Positions 24,006-30,516 of a stretch of DNA of 61,371 bases are shown piece by piece. The translations under genes were made by a program, and so were the position numbers. Under the pieces are notes generated by a model. That model did not search any database, had not been told where the DNA came from, and saw only the letters and a list, made by a program, of their open reading frames with translations. Position 1 is the first letter of the stretch. Each line of letters opens with the position of its first letter. This DNA comes from a virus. The stretch spans positions 1 through 61,371 of the IMG/VR virus record IMGVR_UViG_3300037296_000114; one strand, given 5' to 3'.

Positions 24006-24418
24006 ACACCAGGCTCGAATTACCCAAGCCTCCAAAACGCCCCTGCGGCTCATGCCCATACCGGAAGGACGTGCCATCCGGCGTGTGGGCTGCGGAGGAG
24101 TACGCCAAGCTGCCCCAATACGACGGCGATACGGGCGAACAGTTCATGAAGGGGGCGGTGGCTCTGTTTATGTGCCACCAGCGCGACGGGTGCCTGTGCG
24201 GCGGCTGGCTACAAACTCACGGCGCGGACCATCTTGCGGCGCTTCGCGTGCGCGCGGTGGACCCATCGGCCTATGGCTATCAGTCTGACGTTGAGACGTT
24301 TGCGAGAGGCGAGGAGGCGATGCTGCACGGCTTGGCCGACATTGACAGCCCAAGCGATAAAGCGCTGAAAATATCCTCCAAGATTGCCCCGCTCGTAGGG
24401 CGCAGGAGGGCATCATGA
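24002..24418 (+). CDS. DUF6283-like Cys-rich protein
   Basis: The 138-residue protein has the DUF6283 pattern: P-C-G-S-C-P-Y-R-K-D-V-P-S-G-V-W near residues 14-30, then E-E-Y-A-K-L-P-Q-Y-D, and later F-M-C-H-Q-R-D-G-C-L-C-G-G-W-L. The conserved Cys/His residues probably bind metal. The family is common in actinobacterial and proteobacterial phages with no known role. Confidence 0.7.
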   Translation: MNTRLELPKPPKRPCGSCPYRKDVPSGVWAAEEYAKLPQYDGDTGEQFMKGAVALFMCHQRDGCLCGGWLQTHGADHLAALRVRAVDPSAYGYQSDVETFARGEEAMLHGLADIDSPSDKALKISSKIAPLVGRRRAS

Positions 24419-24597
24419 TCCGCGCTCTATGCCGCATCATCCGCCGCCAGAAACCGGTCCGAAAGGGCGTTGAGTGTCTTGTGCATTGCTTCGATTTCAA
24501 CCCGACACGCCCGACAACAGGCGCGCGGGATCAATGGACACAAGACCAGCTTGCGGCAGTGTGCCGTTTGGAAGGAGATACCGATGCAGCCCAGTGA
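24415..24597 (+). CDS. Small basic hypothetical protein
   Basis: The 60-residue protein has a basic N-terminus (I-R-A-L-C-R-I-I-R-R-Q-K) and a polar remainder. It overlaps the previous gene by 4 nt and the next by 14 nt. No family is recognised; existence is supported mainly by operon packing. Confidence 0.45.
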   Translation: MIRALCRIIRRQKPVRKGVECLVHCFDFNPTRPTTGARDQWTQDQLAAVCRLEGDTDAAQ

Positions 24598-24736
24598 TGA
24601 AGCCACCCGCCAGCGCCGCATGATCCTCGCCCACCACGCATTCAACGCCGCGCTCCTGCTGACCGTGATCGGCGCGATGCTGTTTGTCGCAGCGGCGGGC
24701 GCTCTGCCAACTGAATTGGAGGGGCATGGGCGATGA
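24584..24736 (+). CDS. Small single-span membrane protein
   Basis: The 50-residue protein has one membrane segment (residues ~20-41, A-A-L-L-L-T-V-I-G-A-M-L-F-V-A-A-A-G) after a basic N-terminus. ATG 24584 follows a good GGAGA site. The topology suggests inner-membrane location. The function is unknown. Confidence 0.6.
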   Translation: MQPSDEATRQRRMILAHHAFNAALLLTVIGAMLFVAAAGALPTELEGHGR

Positions 24737-25026
24737 ATATTAACCCTGAAGAATATGACGTAATCGCGCACGCTCTAGGGCTGAGCGGGACATATGACCG
24801 ATACAAGCCACGCCGCCGCTGGGCATACCGCAACTACTTCGCGGCGGGCGGAAAGGATGTGCAGACTTGGGAAAGCCTTGTGGCGCGAGGATTGGCCGCC
24901 ACTCTGCGTCCAGTTAATCCTGACAACACCACGCCGGGATTTTCTGTAACGCACGCGGGCACTGTAGCTGCCGGACTGCGGAATTATGTTCCTGCCAGCA
25001 TCTTGAAGCGGGAGATGCCAGAATGA
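24733..25026 (+). CDS. Conserved small phage protein
   Basis: The 97-residue protein has Y-R-N-Y-F-A-A-G-G-K-D-V-Q-T-W-E-S-L-V-A-R-G-L-A followed by P-G-F-S-V-T-H-A-G. This layout is seen in many small phage proteins where a short helix packs on a beta hairpin. The function is unknown. Confidence 0.6.
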   Translation: MNINPEEYDVIAHALGLSGTYDRYKPRRRWAYRNYFAAGGKDVQTWESLVARGLAATLRPVNPDNTTPGFSVTHAGTVAAGLRNYVPASILKREMPE

Positions 25027-25235
25027 CCCGCCACCCAACAGAAGGCAGCGCCATCGCAGCCGACGCGCACTATGACCGCCACGAGATAGGCCAGCACGAA
25101 GGCGAGGCGTGCGGACGCTACCCCGAGCCTGACGAAGACCAGCCGCGCGGATACAGGCCGAAGCCTTGCCCCGGCGTGATGGTAGACCTCAACGGAATGG
25201 CCGTGTGCGACACCTGCGGCGAGATTGGAGAATAG
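25023..25235 (+). CDS. Small protein with CxxC motif
   Basis: The 70-residue polar protein has C-P-G-V-M-V-D-L near the middle and C-D-T-C-G near the end, so a zinc site is possible. It overlaps the previous stop by 4 nt. No family is recognised. Confidence 0.5.
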   Translation: MTRHPTEGSAIAADAHYDRHEIGQHEGEACGRYPEPDEDQPRGYRPKPCPGVMVDLNGMAVCDTCGEIGE

Positions 25236-25237
25236 AT

Positions 25238-25432
25238 ATGAAAAGCAACATCATCGACATAGACGGGGCCATTGAGGCGCGCACCGAAAAGGCTGTGCTG
25301 TTCCACGCTGGCGACAAAGAGGACGCCGCATGGCTGGCCTTGTCGCAGATCGAAATTGAGGAAACTGGCATCGGCGGGATTTTCACCGTGACGCTGCCCG
25401 AATGGCTGGCGTTGGAAAAGGGGCTGATATGA
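25238..25432 (+). CDS. Small hypothetical protein
   Basis: The 64-residue acidic protein starts at ATG 25238. It has a beta-alpha pattern (I-I-D-I-D-G-A-I-E, A-V-L-F-H-A-G-D) and ends with T-V-T-L-P-E-W-L-A-L-E-K-G-L. The last part resembles the conserved tail of small phage proteins whose role is unknown. Confidence 0.5.
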   Translation: MKSNIIDIDGAIEARTEKAVLFHAGDKEDAAWLALSQIEIEETGIGGIFTVTLPEWLALEKGLI

Positions 25433-25800
25433 CACCGGAACAGATTAAATGGACGCGAGCGCAAGAGGTCATACGCGCGGCGATATGCTTTGAGGCAGCG
25501 GTTGAAGGCTACATCACGGAAACGGAATACGAGCTTGACGCCTCACTGTCCGAGCCTGCCGCGACGATCAGTGTTTGCGGAAGTGAATCGTTGCAATTCG
25601 TCAAAGACATGGCCGCGCACATCATCGCCCAGCGTGAGCAGATCGAAGAACTGGAAGCGCGCGTGAAGGCGGCAATAGTTATGGCCGATACACTAGAAAA
25701 ATGGGAGGGAGACGGATTCATGTTTTCTGTAGATCATCTGCACGCTATCAGCCGCACCACTGTTTTATTTCGCGCCACAGAAGGGCAGGACAATGAGTGA
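25429..25800 (+). CDS. Hypothetical protein with coiled-coil
   Basis: The 123-residue protein is acidic and helical, with a short coiled coil (residues ~60-85, I-A-Q-R-E-Q-I-E-E-L-E-A-R-V). It is in an ATGA overlap with the previous gene. No family is recognised. Confidence 0.5.
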   Translation: MTPEQIKWTRAQEVIRAAICFEAAVEGYITETEYELDASLSEPAATISVCGSESLQFVKDMAAHIIAQREQIEELEARVKAAIVMADTLEKWEGDGFMFSVDHLHAISRTTVLFRATEGQDNE

Positions 25801-26107
25801 GGTTGACCGCCCATGCCCAAACTGCGGGCATACACTGAATGGATGCAGCGGATTGCGTAGCTACGGCACGTATCAAACGCACGACACCGCGTATTGCTTG
25901 CGATACCTGCGAGATGATCGCGCCACCCTCCGCGCCCAGCTTGCCGAGGCACAGGCGCAGGTACAGACGGCGCGGGATGCGCTGCGTGAGGCTATTGCCC
26001 TTTGCGATTGGGATACCAGCGACAGCGAACTTTTCGCGCTGGAAAATAAACTGCGCGCCCTGATCCAAACCACAGAACCCCGCCCCGATGCGGCAAAGGA
26101 GGAATAG
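25793..26107 (+). CDS. Zinc-ribbon plus coiled-coil protein
   Basis: The 104-residue protein opens with R-P-C-P-N-C-G-H-T, a CxxC pair, and has a further Cys near residues 18 and 35, followed by a helix/coiled coil (L-R-A-Q-L-A-E-A-Q-A-Q-V). Such small early proteins are common in Rhodobacterales phages. The function is unknown. Confidence 0.55.
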   Translation: MSEVDRPCPNCGHTLNGCSGLRSYGTYQTHDTAYCLRYLRDDRATLRAQLAEAQAQVQTARDALREAIALCDWDTSDSELFALENKLRALIQTTEPRPDAAKEE

Positions 26108-26111
26108 AACG

Positions 26112-26294
26112 ATGAAAGATTTGAGATACCACACCTGCACGGTAGATGATCCGTGGAGTGAAGCGACGGGCAAGCGAGGCTTGCACCCTGACGCCATTGA
26201 AGGCGAACAGACAGAAAGTGACTTTGGCGGTGACATCGTGCGCTGGCATTGCCCGACTTGTGGCGTGAGATGGAAACAGGAGCTACCCGAATGA
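26112..26294 (+). CDS. Small zinc-binding protein
   Basis: The 60-residue protein has H-T-C near the start and H-C-P-T-C-G-V-R-W at the end, which could form a zinc ribbon. ATG 26112 follows an AGGA site in the preceding gene end. No family is recognised. Confidence 0.5.
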   Translation: MKDLRYHTCTVDDPWSEATGKRGLHPDAIEGEQTESDFGGDIVRWHCPTCGVRWKQELPE

Positions 26295-26818
26295 CCCCCG
26301 CACAGACAGACGTGGAGCGCGTGGCGCGCGACCTTGAACACACAGGTGAACTATCCATGCCATACCGCTGTGAGATTGCCGACATGCTGCGCGATCTTGC
26401 AGGCCACACACAGCACAAGGCGGGTCTGACAGAGGATGCCCGTATCATGCAAAAGCGCATTGGCTCTACGCCATTTCCCGAAGGGTTTCAGCAGATCGCG
26501 GACGATGCTCATGTTATGATTGCAAGGCAGGCATTTCGCATTGCCGACCTTGAGAAGCGCATAGCCGCCATGCAGCCCAGCGTTGTGGCTGCGGCGAAGG
26601 TATTGTGCGCAACAGAGTTGCCTTACTATGTCGTAGAAATGCCCCTCACAGAATCCGGCAACGGACCCGCAACAATAGGCTTTGACGCAGCTAAAATGAC
26701 ATACGAAGTTTGGGATGCTTACACGCTTGAAATTGTGGGTGCGCCTTACGAGTTGCTTTCAGATGCAAACCGCGCATGGCTCCGCGCCCTCGCCAAAGGA
26801 GCCACCGATGACCGCTAA
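26291..26818 (+). CDS. Hypothetical early protein, helical N-terminus
   Basis: The 175-residue protein has a helical first half (V-E-R-V-A-R-D-L-E-H, A-R-Q-A-F-R-I-A-D-L-E-K-R) and a mixed second half with F-D-A-A-K-M-T-Y-E-V-W-D-A. The start overlaps the previous stop as ATGA. No family is recognised. Confidence 0.55.
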   Translation: MTPAQTDVERVARDLEHTGELSMPYRCEIADMLRDLAGHTQHKAGLTEDARIMQKRIGSTPFPEGFQQIADDAHVMIARQAFRIADLEKRIAAMQPSVVAAAKVLCATELPYYVVEMPLTESGNGPATIGFDAAKMTYEVWDAYTLEIVGAPYELLSDANRAWLRALAKGATDDR

Positions 26819-26873
26819 ACCAGACACCACGCCGATGGCCGCGCTTGGTCTGGCACCGCAGGGGGAGCGTTGA
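26808..26873 (+). CDS. Possible 21-residue coupled peptide
   Basis: A 21-codon frame begins at ATG 26808 behind a good AAGGAG site and ends one base before the next gene start. Its first 13 bases (ATGACCGCTAAAC) are identical to the start of the gene at 27136. It may be a leader peptide for the next gene or a remnant of a duplicated gene start. Low confidence because of length. Confidence 0.3.
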   Translation: MTAKPDTTPMAALGLAPQGER

Positions 26874-26874
26874 T

Positions 26875-27126
26875 ATGGCATATCCCCGCGATGAATTTGA
26901 GCGCATAGGCGACGAGGCTATGCAAGAGGCGCTATCCCCTATGTCTTGGTCAGCCATCAAGAGCCGAATCCAGCACCTTGACCACTGCGCTGTCGGCGGC
27001 GTGTCGATTGACGCTACGCTGATCGCTTCGCTGGCCGTAAAGGTTGCAGTAAAGCACATGAATGGCGCACGCGTAACGGTGCAGGAAGCTGCAACGCTAA
27101 TTTCTGCGACGGCGGAAAAGCCATGA
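26875..27126 (+). CDS. Small hypothetical protein
   Basis: The 83-residue protein is helical with A-Y-P-R-D-E-F-E-R-I-G-D-E-A at the start and A-S-L-A-V-K-V-A-V-K-H-M in the C-terminal half. ATG 26875 lies one base after the preceding short frame. No family is recognised. Confidence 0.5.
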   Translation: MAYPRDEFERIGDEAMQEALSPMSWSAIKSRIQHLDHCAVGGVSIDATLIASLAVKVAVKHMNGARVTVQEAATLISATAEKP

Positions 27127-27135
27127 TGCGCGTCA

Positions 27136-27435
27136 ATGACCGCTAAACGAAAGCCTTGTGCAGTGGAGGCTGCTGTACTGGATCGCGCTGCGCGTGGTCA
27201 CAACGGCGGCCCAGCCCTCGACCCGTTACCAGTGCCGAAGCCAAAGGCGCAACCATTCGGCCTGCGGGCTGCGTGGTTGCGCTTCGCGCATGAGGTTGAG
27301 TTGCGCCGCCTCGCGGTCCTGCACGTCAGGATCGAGCGAAAGAAGGCGACGATGGATGAACTGGTGAAGGAGCGGCAGCGTATCATGCAGCGATGTATCA
27401 GGCGCGGGCGCAGGATAGCCGGAAAAGACCTATAG
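27136..27435 (+). CDS. Hypothetical protein with HNGGP motif and coiled coil
   Basis: The 99-residue basic protein contains R-G-H-N-G-G-P-A-L-D, a short motif frequent in alphaproteobacterial phage proteins. It is followed by a Pro-rich linker and a long basic helix (H-E-V-E-L-R-R-L-A-V-L-H-V-R-I-E-R-K-K). It is the last gene of the operon, directly before a terminator. The function is unknown. Confidence 0.55.
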   Translation: MTAKRKPCAVEAAVLDRAARGHNGGPALDPLPVPKPKAQPFGLRAAWLRFAHEVELRRLAVLHVRIERKKATMDELVKERQRIMQRCIRRGRRIAGKDL

Positions 27436-27442
27436 TAGACGT

Positions 27443-27469
27443 AAAAGCGGCCCCGTCTGGGGCCGTTTT
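27443..27469. terminator. Bidirectional terminator between converging operons
   Basis: A 7-bp perfect stem, CGGCCCC (27448-27454) with GGGGCCG (27459-27465), has a 4-nt loop. TTTT follows on the plus strand (27466-27469) and AAAA precedes (27443-27446), so it can stop both the plus early operon and the minus replication operon whose last stop is at 27470. Confidence 0.85.
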
Positions 27470-27946
27470 CTATTGGGGATGATCTTCTGGTGCCTTTGGT
27501 GGCTCGAATGGCTTATGCGGCGGCAGGCGCGGCGGGCTTGAGTTAAGAAAGCCTGCCTCGGATAGTATCTCGTCCGTTTCCTCCTTTGACAGTTTGGGCT
27601 CCTTTTTGCGCGCCTCCATTGCTGGGTCTGCTTTGCTGGTCGGCGTCACTCGCGGGACCAGCTTGATCGCTTCAACATAGATCGCACCGGGCGTCGGCTT
27701 GTCCGACCGCTTTGGATGGGCGCGCAAGTAGCGGATGCACGCCTCTTCAACAGCATCTTGAGGCAGGCTTTGCAACACCTTGGCCCAATCCCTGCCCATA
27801 GAGTGAGATAGCGGGATAGGATCATCGTCACGGTAATAGTGGGATAGGAGCGTGTATACGCGCCCGCCCAGCCATTCAAGATGCGCTACGCGCTCCGGCG
27901 ACAAATGCGTTGAGGCTTTGCTCTGTTCTGTCGGGACTTCTAGCAC
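27470..27946 (-). CDS. Replication accessory / helicase-loader-like protein
   Basis: The ~158-residue protein has a helical domain with W-A-K-V-L-Q-S-L-P-Q-D-A-V-E-E-A-C-I-R-Y-L and H-P-K-R-S-D-K-P-T-P-G-A-I. This is the pattern of small loader or primosome-type proteins encoded next to phage initiators. A long charged, Pro-rich tail follows. GTG 27946 is chosen because AAAGGA lies 6-7 nt upstream; ATG 27961 has a poor site. It overlaps the initiator gene by ~70 nt. The role is inferred from pattern and neighbour. Confidence 0.5.
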   Translation of the reverse strand: MLEVPTEQSKASTHLSPERVAHLEWLGGRVYTLLSHYYRDDDPIPLSHSMGRDWAKVLQSLPQDAVEEACIRYLRAHPKRSDKPTPGAIYVEAIKLVPRVTPTSKADPAMEARKKEPKLSKEETDEILSEAGFLNSSPPRLPPHKPFEPPKAPEDHPQ

Positions 27947-28655
27947 TTGATTTCCTTTCATATGGCTCTTTTGGTGTTAAGGCGGGCGCTGTGTTCAGGC
28001 CCGCGCGCCGCGTCATAGCTTTCGTGAAAAATCTGAATGAGTTTGGCGGATCGTCACCGGCTACGCGCGTGGCCATAACTTCGCGCACGACGTCAACTTG
28101 ATCTGCCACGGTCAGGCCCAGATCGACTGACCATTTTCGCGCCTCGATCATGTCGGACGATGTGCCGGCCGCGCGGGACGATGGGTCAGCGCCCATTGCT
28201 GCCAGCAGGCTTTCCCGTTGCCGGTCACCGTCTGGCGGGCGCTCCCGCTCAATTGGCGGCCCGCCGTTGTGCAGGTTCATTGGCTTTGTGGTTGCGTCCT
28301 GCTTTTGGCTCGTTTGATAATCGTCATAATTCAGGATTTCGATATGCGTTCTACTGCCCCTGCGTTGACCGGATGATCCGACTTCCACCATGCCTTCGTC
28401 GCAGAGACGGGCGAGGAACCCACGGACCCGCTTGTCAGACTCCCAGCCGAAGGCGGCGGCAAGATCACGCAGCGTGGTCACGATGGACCCCCGTGGAACC
28501 AATATCCGCTTGCTGCCGACTTTATGCGTCGTGTCTCTGTATGCGGCATTGGCAATCAGCCATATCCAAGCCTCGCGGGAGGACATAGGTTCACCGTCGA
28601 ACATATCATGATCGAAGATCCTGCGGTGAAGCTGTATCCATCCCGGCTTGATCAT
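27876..28655 (-). CDS. Replication initiator-like winged-helix protein
   Basis: The 259-residue protein begins G-W-I-Q-L-H-R-R-I-F-D-H-D-M-F, then S-S-R-E-A-W-I-W-L-I-A-N-A, matching phage replisome organiser or O-like proteins. It goes on with a winged-helix segment (L-R-D-L-A-A-A-F-G-W-E-S-D-K-R-V-R-G-F-L, then V-E-V-G-S-S-G). A variable linker (residues ~125-165) precedes a helical end. The protein would bind the phage origin and recruit host replication proteins. It is translated with the DUF1064 gene (4-nt overlap) and the loader-like gene. Confidence 0.75.
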   Translation of the reverse strand: MIKPGWIQLHRRIFDHDMFDGEPMSSREAWIWLIANAAYRDTTHKVGSKRILVPRGSIVTTLRDLAAAFGWESDKRVRGFLARLCDEGMVEVGSSGQRRGSRTHIEILNYDDYQTSQKQDATTKPMNLHNGGPPIERERPPDGDRQRESLLAAMGADPSSRAAGTSSDMIEARKWSVDLGLTVADQVDVVREVMATRVAGDDPPNSFRFFTKAMTRRAGLNTAPALTPKEPYERKSSARSPDRTEQSLNAFVAGARSAS

Positions 28656-29044
28656 ACCTCGACCACCTCGATCCCCTGACTGCGCAGGATCGCCTTTTTG
28701 AGCGAGTAGAGCGGGAGGATCATGCCTTTTGCGTCCTCGGTGACCGTCTGGCCCGTGGTTACGTCTGTATATTGGAAGTCAGCGATGTAGACCAAGCCGT
28801 GATTGTTGGAGCCAAGCAACTGTCCTGACGCGCCCATGAGCGGGATACGGACCTGCAATTTTAGATCACGAATGAGGCCGTGCCGCTGCTTATCCCGCAG
28901 GATCAGGTAGCGATCAGCCTCGCGCTTACTGTCAAATTCGATGCCAGCAACGGTCACCTTTTTGGCGCTATACTTGTTCTTACGCGGCTCATCGCCGCTT
29001 TTTCTTTGCGTGGCGAGGAACTGCGCGGCGGTCATTTTTTCCAT
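28652..29044 (-). CDS. DUF1064 protein, PDDEXK-nuclease-like
   Basis: The 130-residue protein has the DUF1064 pattern: N-K-Y-S-A-K-K-V, G-I-E-F-D-S-K-R-E-A-D-R-Y, Y-I-A-D-F-Q-Y and E-D-A-K-G-M. The E-A-D, D-F and E-D-x-K residues fit a PDDEXK nuclease core, and family members are placed near phage replication genes as possible resolvases or nucleases. ATG 29044 has a GAGGT site 7-8 nt upstream. It is first in the replication operon. Confidence 0.75.
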   Translation of the reverse strand: MEKMTAAQFLATQRKSGDEPRKNKYSAKKVTVAGIEFDSKREADRYLILRDKQRHGLIRDLKLQVRIPLMGASGQLLGSNNHGLVYIADFQYTDVTTGQTVTEDAKGMILPLYSLKKAILRSQGIEVVEV

Positions 29045-29197
29045 TCTACGCACCTCGCGTTATCAACCCCGCCTCTATCTAAAGGCTCTCGGATGGGTAG
29101 CCGATTGGTGGCGTGATTTCGGTTACAAGAATCCAGAAGGCGCCCGAAGGCATCACACCCATGCACTGCCCAATTCGCAGTGAGAAAAACGCGCCTC

Positions 29198-29434
29198 CTA
29201 TGGGTCGGGGTCACCTTCGTCCACCTCTTCCGGCAGGACAAACGGAACCCAGCTATTCGGGCAAACAATCCCACCGGTTGCGATGTGGATTTTTTGCTGT
29301 GTGCGCCCGCCTGGTGTTCGCTTACCGCTCAAGATCAAGCTAAGATACGAACGACCGATTCCCAGATGCTTCGCAACAACGGCTTGCGATGCGTCTGGAA
29401 ACTTTGCGGAGATATACTGTTCAAGTGTCATCAT
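29198..29434 (-). CDS. Cro-like helix-turn-helix regulator
   Basis: The ~78-residue protein has a helix-turn-helix with T-L-E-Q-Y-I-S-A-K-F, Q-A-V-V-A-K-H-L-G-I-G-R-S-Y-L-S-L-I-L-S-G-K-R-T-P, the type found in Cro- or YdaS-like phage regulators. It is divergent from the XRE regulator at 29559. The start (ATGATG 29434/29431) has no ribosome site, and the operator GTTGCCATTTGCAAC ends 5 nt upstream, so the message may be leaderless. A TTGACA -35 is at 29473-29468. It probably competes with the XRE repressor for the same operators. Confidence 0.75.
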   Translation of the reverse strand: MMTLEQYISAKFPDASQAVVAKHLGIGRSYLSLILSGKRTPGGRTQQKIHIATGGIVCPNSWVPFVLPEEVDEGDPDP

Positions 29435-29438
29435 AATA

Positions 29439-29453
29439 GTTGCCATTTGCAAC
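29439..29453. promoter_or_regulatory. Operator GTTGCCATTTGCAAC at the Cro-like gene
   Basis: A perfect GTTGC-N5-GCAAC palindrome lies just ahead of the Cro-like start, where it would cover the -10 region of its promoter. The same palindrome family occurs at the other control points of this phage, so this is most likely the lysogeny repressor/Cro binding site. Confidence 0.7.
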
Positions 29454-29485
29454 ATTTTGCAAAGCAGTGTCAACCGTCCTTATTG

Positions 29486-29500
29486 GTTACGCCTTGCAAC
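29486..29500. promoter_or_regulatory. Operator GTTACGCCTTGCAAC between the divergent regulators
   Basis: This second member of the operator family (GTTAC-N5-GCAAC) lies 47 bp from the first, between the Cro-like and XRE genes. It is placed to control the XRE gene and, together with the first, to form the genetic switch. Confidence 0.65.
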
Positions 29501-29558
29501 ACAGGCGCTTTTCGTGTCTAAATCAGACTTCAACCCCATATATTTAAGGGAAATTAGT

Positions 29559-29873
29559 ATGCGTGTAAGGATAGCAGAGGTCAGGAAGTCGCTTGGTGTC
29601 AGCCAAGGAGAACTTGCTGAAAGAGTCGGGATGTCGCGCCCGTACCTTGCTCAAATTGAGAACGGGACTCGCAACATGACAACAGCAAAGCAGGTTTCTA
29701 TCGCAGAGGCGCTGGGTGTCGACCCCGGCAAGCTGGTAGACTTCACCGCTCCAGACCCGAGTGATGAAGACTATTTATTGCAATCGTTTAGATCGCTTTC
29801 GCCACAACAACGAAGGGAGTGGTTGGATTTGGCCCGCGTGGCTACGGGGCTTGCGAAGCCAAAAGGCGGATGA
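29559..29873 (+). CDS. XRE-family repressor candidate (CI-like)
   Basis: The 104-residue protein has an N-terminal XRE helix-turn-helix: I-A-E-V-R-K-S-L-G-V-S-Q-G-E-L-A-E-R-V-G-M-S, then Y-L-A-Q-I-E-N-G-T-R-N (residues ~4-36). The short C-terminal part is D-Y-L-L-Q-S-F-R-S-L-S-P-Q-Q-R-R-E-W. There is no LexA-type protease domain, so induction would not use RecA-stimulated self-cleavage. ATG 29559 follows AAGGGA. A TATATT sequence at 29539-29544 may be the -10. It is probably the lysogenic repressor of the operators described. Confidence 0.75.
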   Translation: MRVRIAEVRKSLGVSQGELAERVGMSRPYLAQIENGTRNMTTAKQVSIAEALGVDPGKLVDFTAPDPSDEDYLLQSFRSLSPQQRREWLDLARVATGLAKPKGG

Positions 29874-29994
29874 AGTCTTTGCGCTGATCTGCTGTCATTG
29901 AGCGGAAAATGCGCAAAGCCTCCTGCACGTCCTTTTCAACCCCTGCATCTACCCTAATGTCTTCCTGCCTATTTCGATCCGCGCTGCTGGTCAT
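29842..29994 (-). CDS. Small antisense protein resembling the repressor C-terminus
   Basis: A 50-residue frame from ATG 29994 (GGGGAG site 6 nt upstream) overlaps the 3' end of the XRE gene on the other strand by 32 nt. Its C-terminal half reads R-I-F-R-S-M-T-A-D-Q-R-K-D-F-I-R-L-L-A. It parallels the repressor C-terminus (S-F-R-S-L-S-P-Q-Q-R-R-E-W-L-D-L-A-R). It has no DNA-binding domain. It may bind the repressor and modify its activity. Operators at 30077-30109 lie upstream, so it could itself be under switch control. Confidence 0.55.
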   Translation of the reverse strand: MTSSADRNRQEDIRVDAGVEKDVQEALRIFRSMTADQRKDFIRLLASQAP

Positions 29995-30076
29995 AGCAAA
30001 CTCCCCTATTGGATTTCATCAAAAAAAACACGGCGCGCCGATCAAACTCTAGCGAGAAAGGCAGCGCGCCGATTGT

Positions 30077-30109
30077 GTTACATTGCGCAACAATTAGGCA
30101 TGATGCAAC
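30077..30109. promoter_or_regulatory. Operator pair upstream of the antisense gene
   Basis: GTTACATTGCGCAAC (30077-30091) fits the operator consensus. Three bases on, TAGGCATGATGCAAC (30095-30109) has one intact half-site and one degenerate one. A second feature of this region is a GC-rich GGCGCGCC palindrome near 30030 and a partial copy near 30065. This stretch of the 30000-30216 gap has no other gene. Confidence 0.55.
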
Positions 30110-30178
30110 ACTACTACACGGTTTTTTTGACCGGCTCTAGTCAAAATCAGTATTTTTTATTGCATTCCGCTGCTACTT

Positions 30179-30230
30179 GTTGCAAATAGTAACAATAAGT
30201 AACGGAGGACCGCAAATTGCATGATGCAAT
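30179..30230. promoter_or_regulatory. Operators at the start of the recombination operon
   Basis: GTTGCAAATAGTAAC (30179-30193) lies in front of the recombination genes and ATTGCATGATGCAAT (30216-30230), a fully symmetrical variant, covers the TTG start codon at 30217. Binding here would block both transcription and translation initiation of the exonuclease-RecT operon. Confidence 0.6.
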
Positions 30231-30516
30231 CAAGAGCGATGCAGGCGCAGCGCCTGTAGATAAAAAGCTGGTGGAGTTGATCGACGCCACCATCCACCTA
30301 TTCGCACCCATGAAGGACGGCGGGAAGTACATCGCCCTGATCGGGAATATGTCTTATGCCTTCAAGGGCAACACGCCTCTAGCTGCGCACAAACGCGCAG
30401 ACGACTGGCGCAAGGGTGAGTGGGAGAAGATCACCAGCAAGGCGCACCGTGAGCGGCATGCCGCAACAAAAGCGCCAGCGAAGGCGGCAGCATCCGCAGA
30501 TGTGGTGCAGCCATGA
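30217..30516 (+). CDS. Hypothetical protein, first gene of the recombination operon
   Basis: The 99-residue protein starts with TTG 30217, supported by a GGAGG site 8 nt upstream. Sequence: K-L-V-E-L-I-D-A-T-I-H-L-F-A-P, then Y-I-A-L-I-G-N-M-S-Y, and a basic Ala/Lys-rich C-terminus. No family is recognised. It overlaps the exonuclease gene by 4 nt, so a role in recombination is possible. Confidence 0.6.
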   Translation: MHDAIKSDAGAAPVDKKLVELIDATIHLFAPMKDGGKYIALIGNMSYAFKGNTPLAAHKRADDWRKGEWEKITSKAHRERHAATKAPAKAAASADVVQP

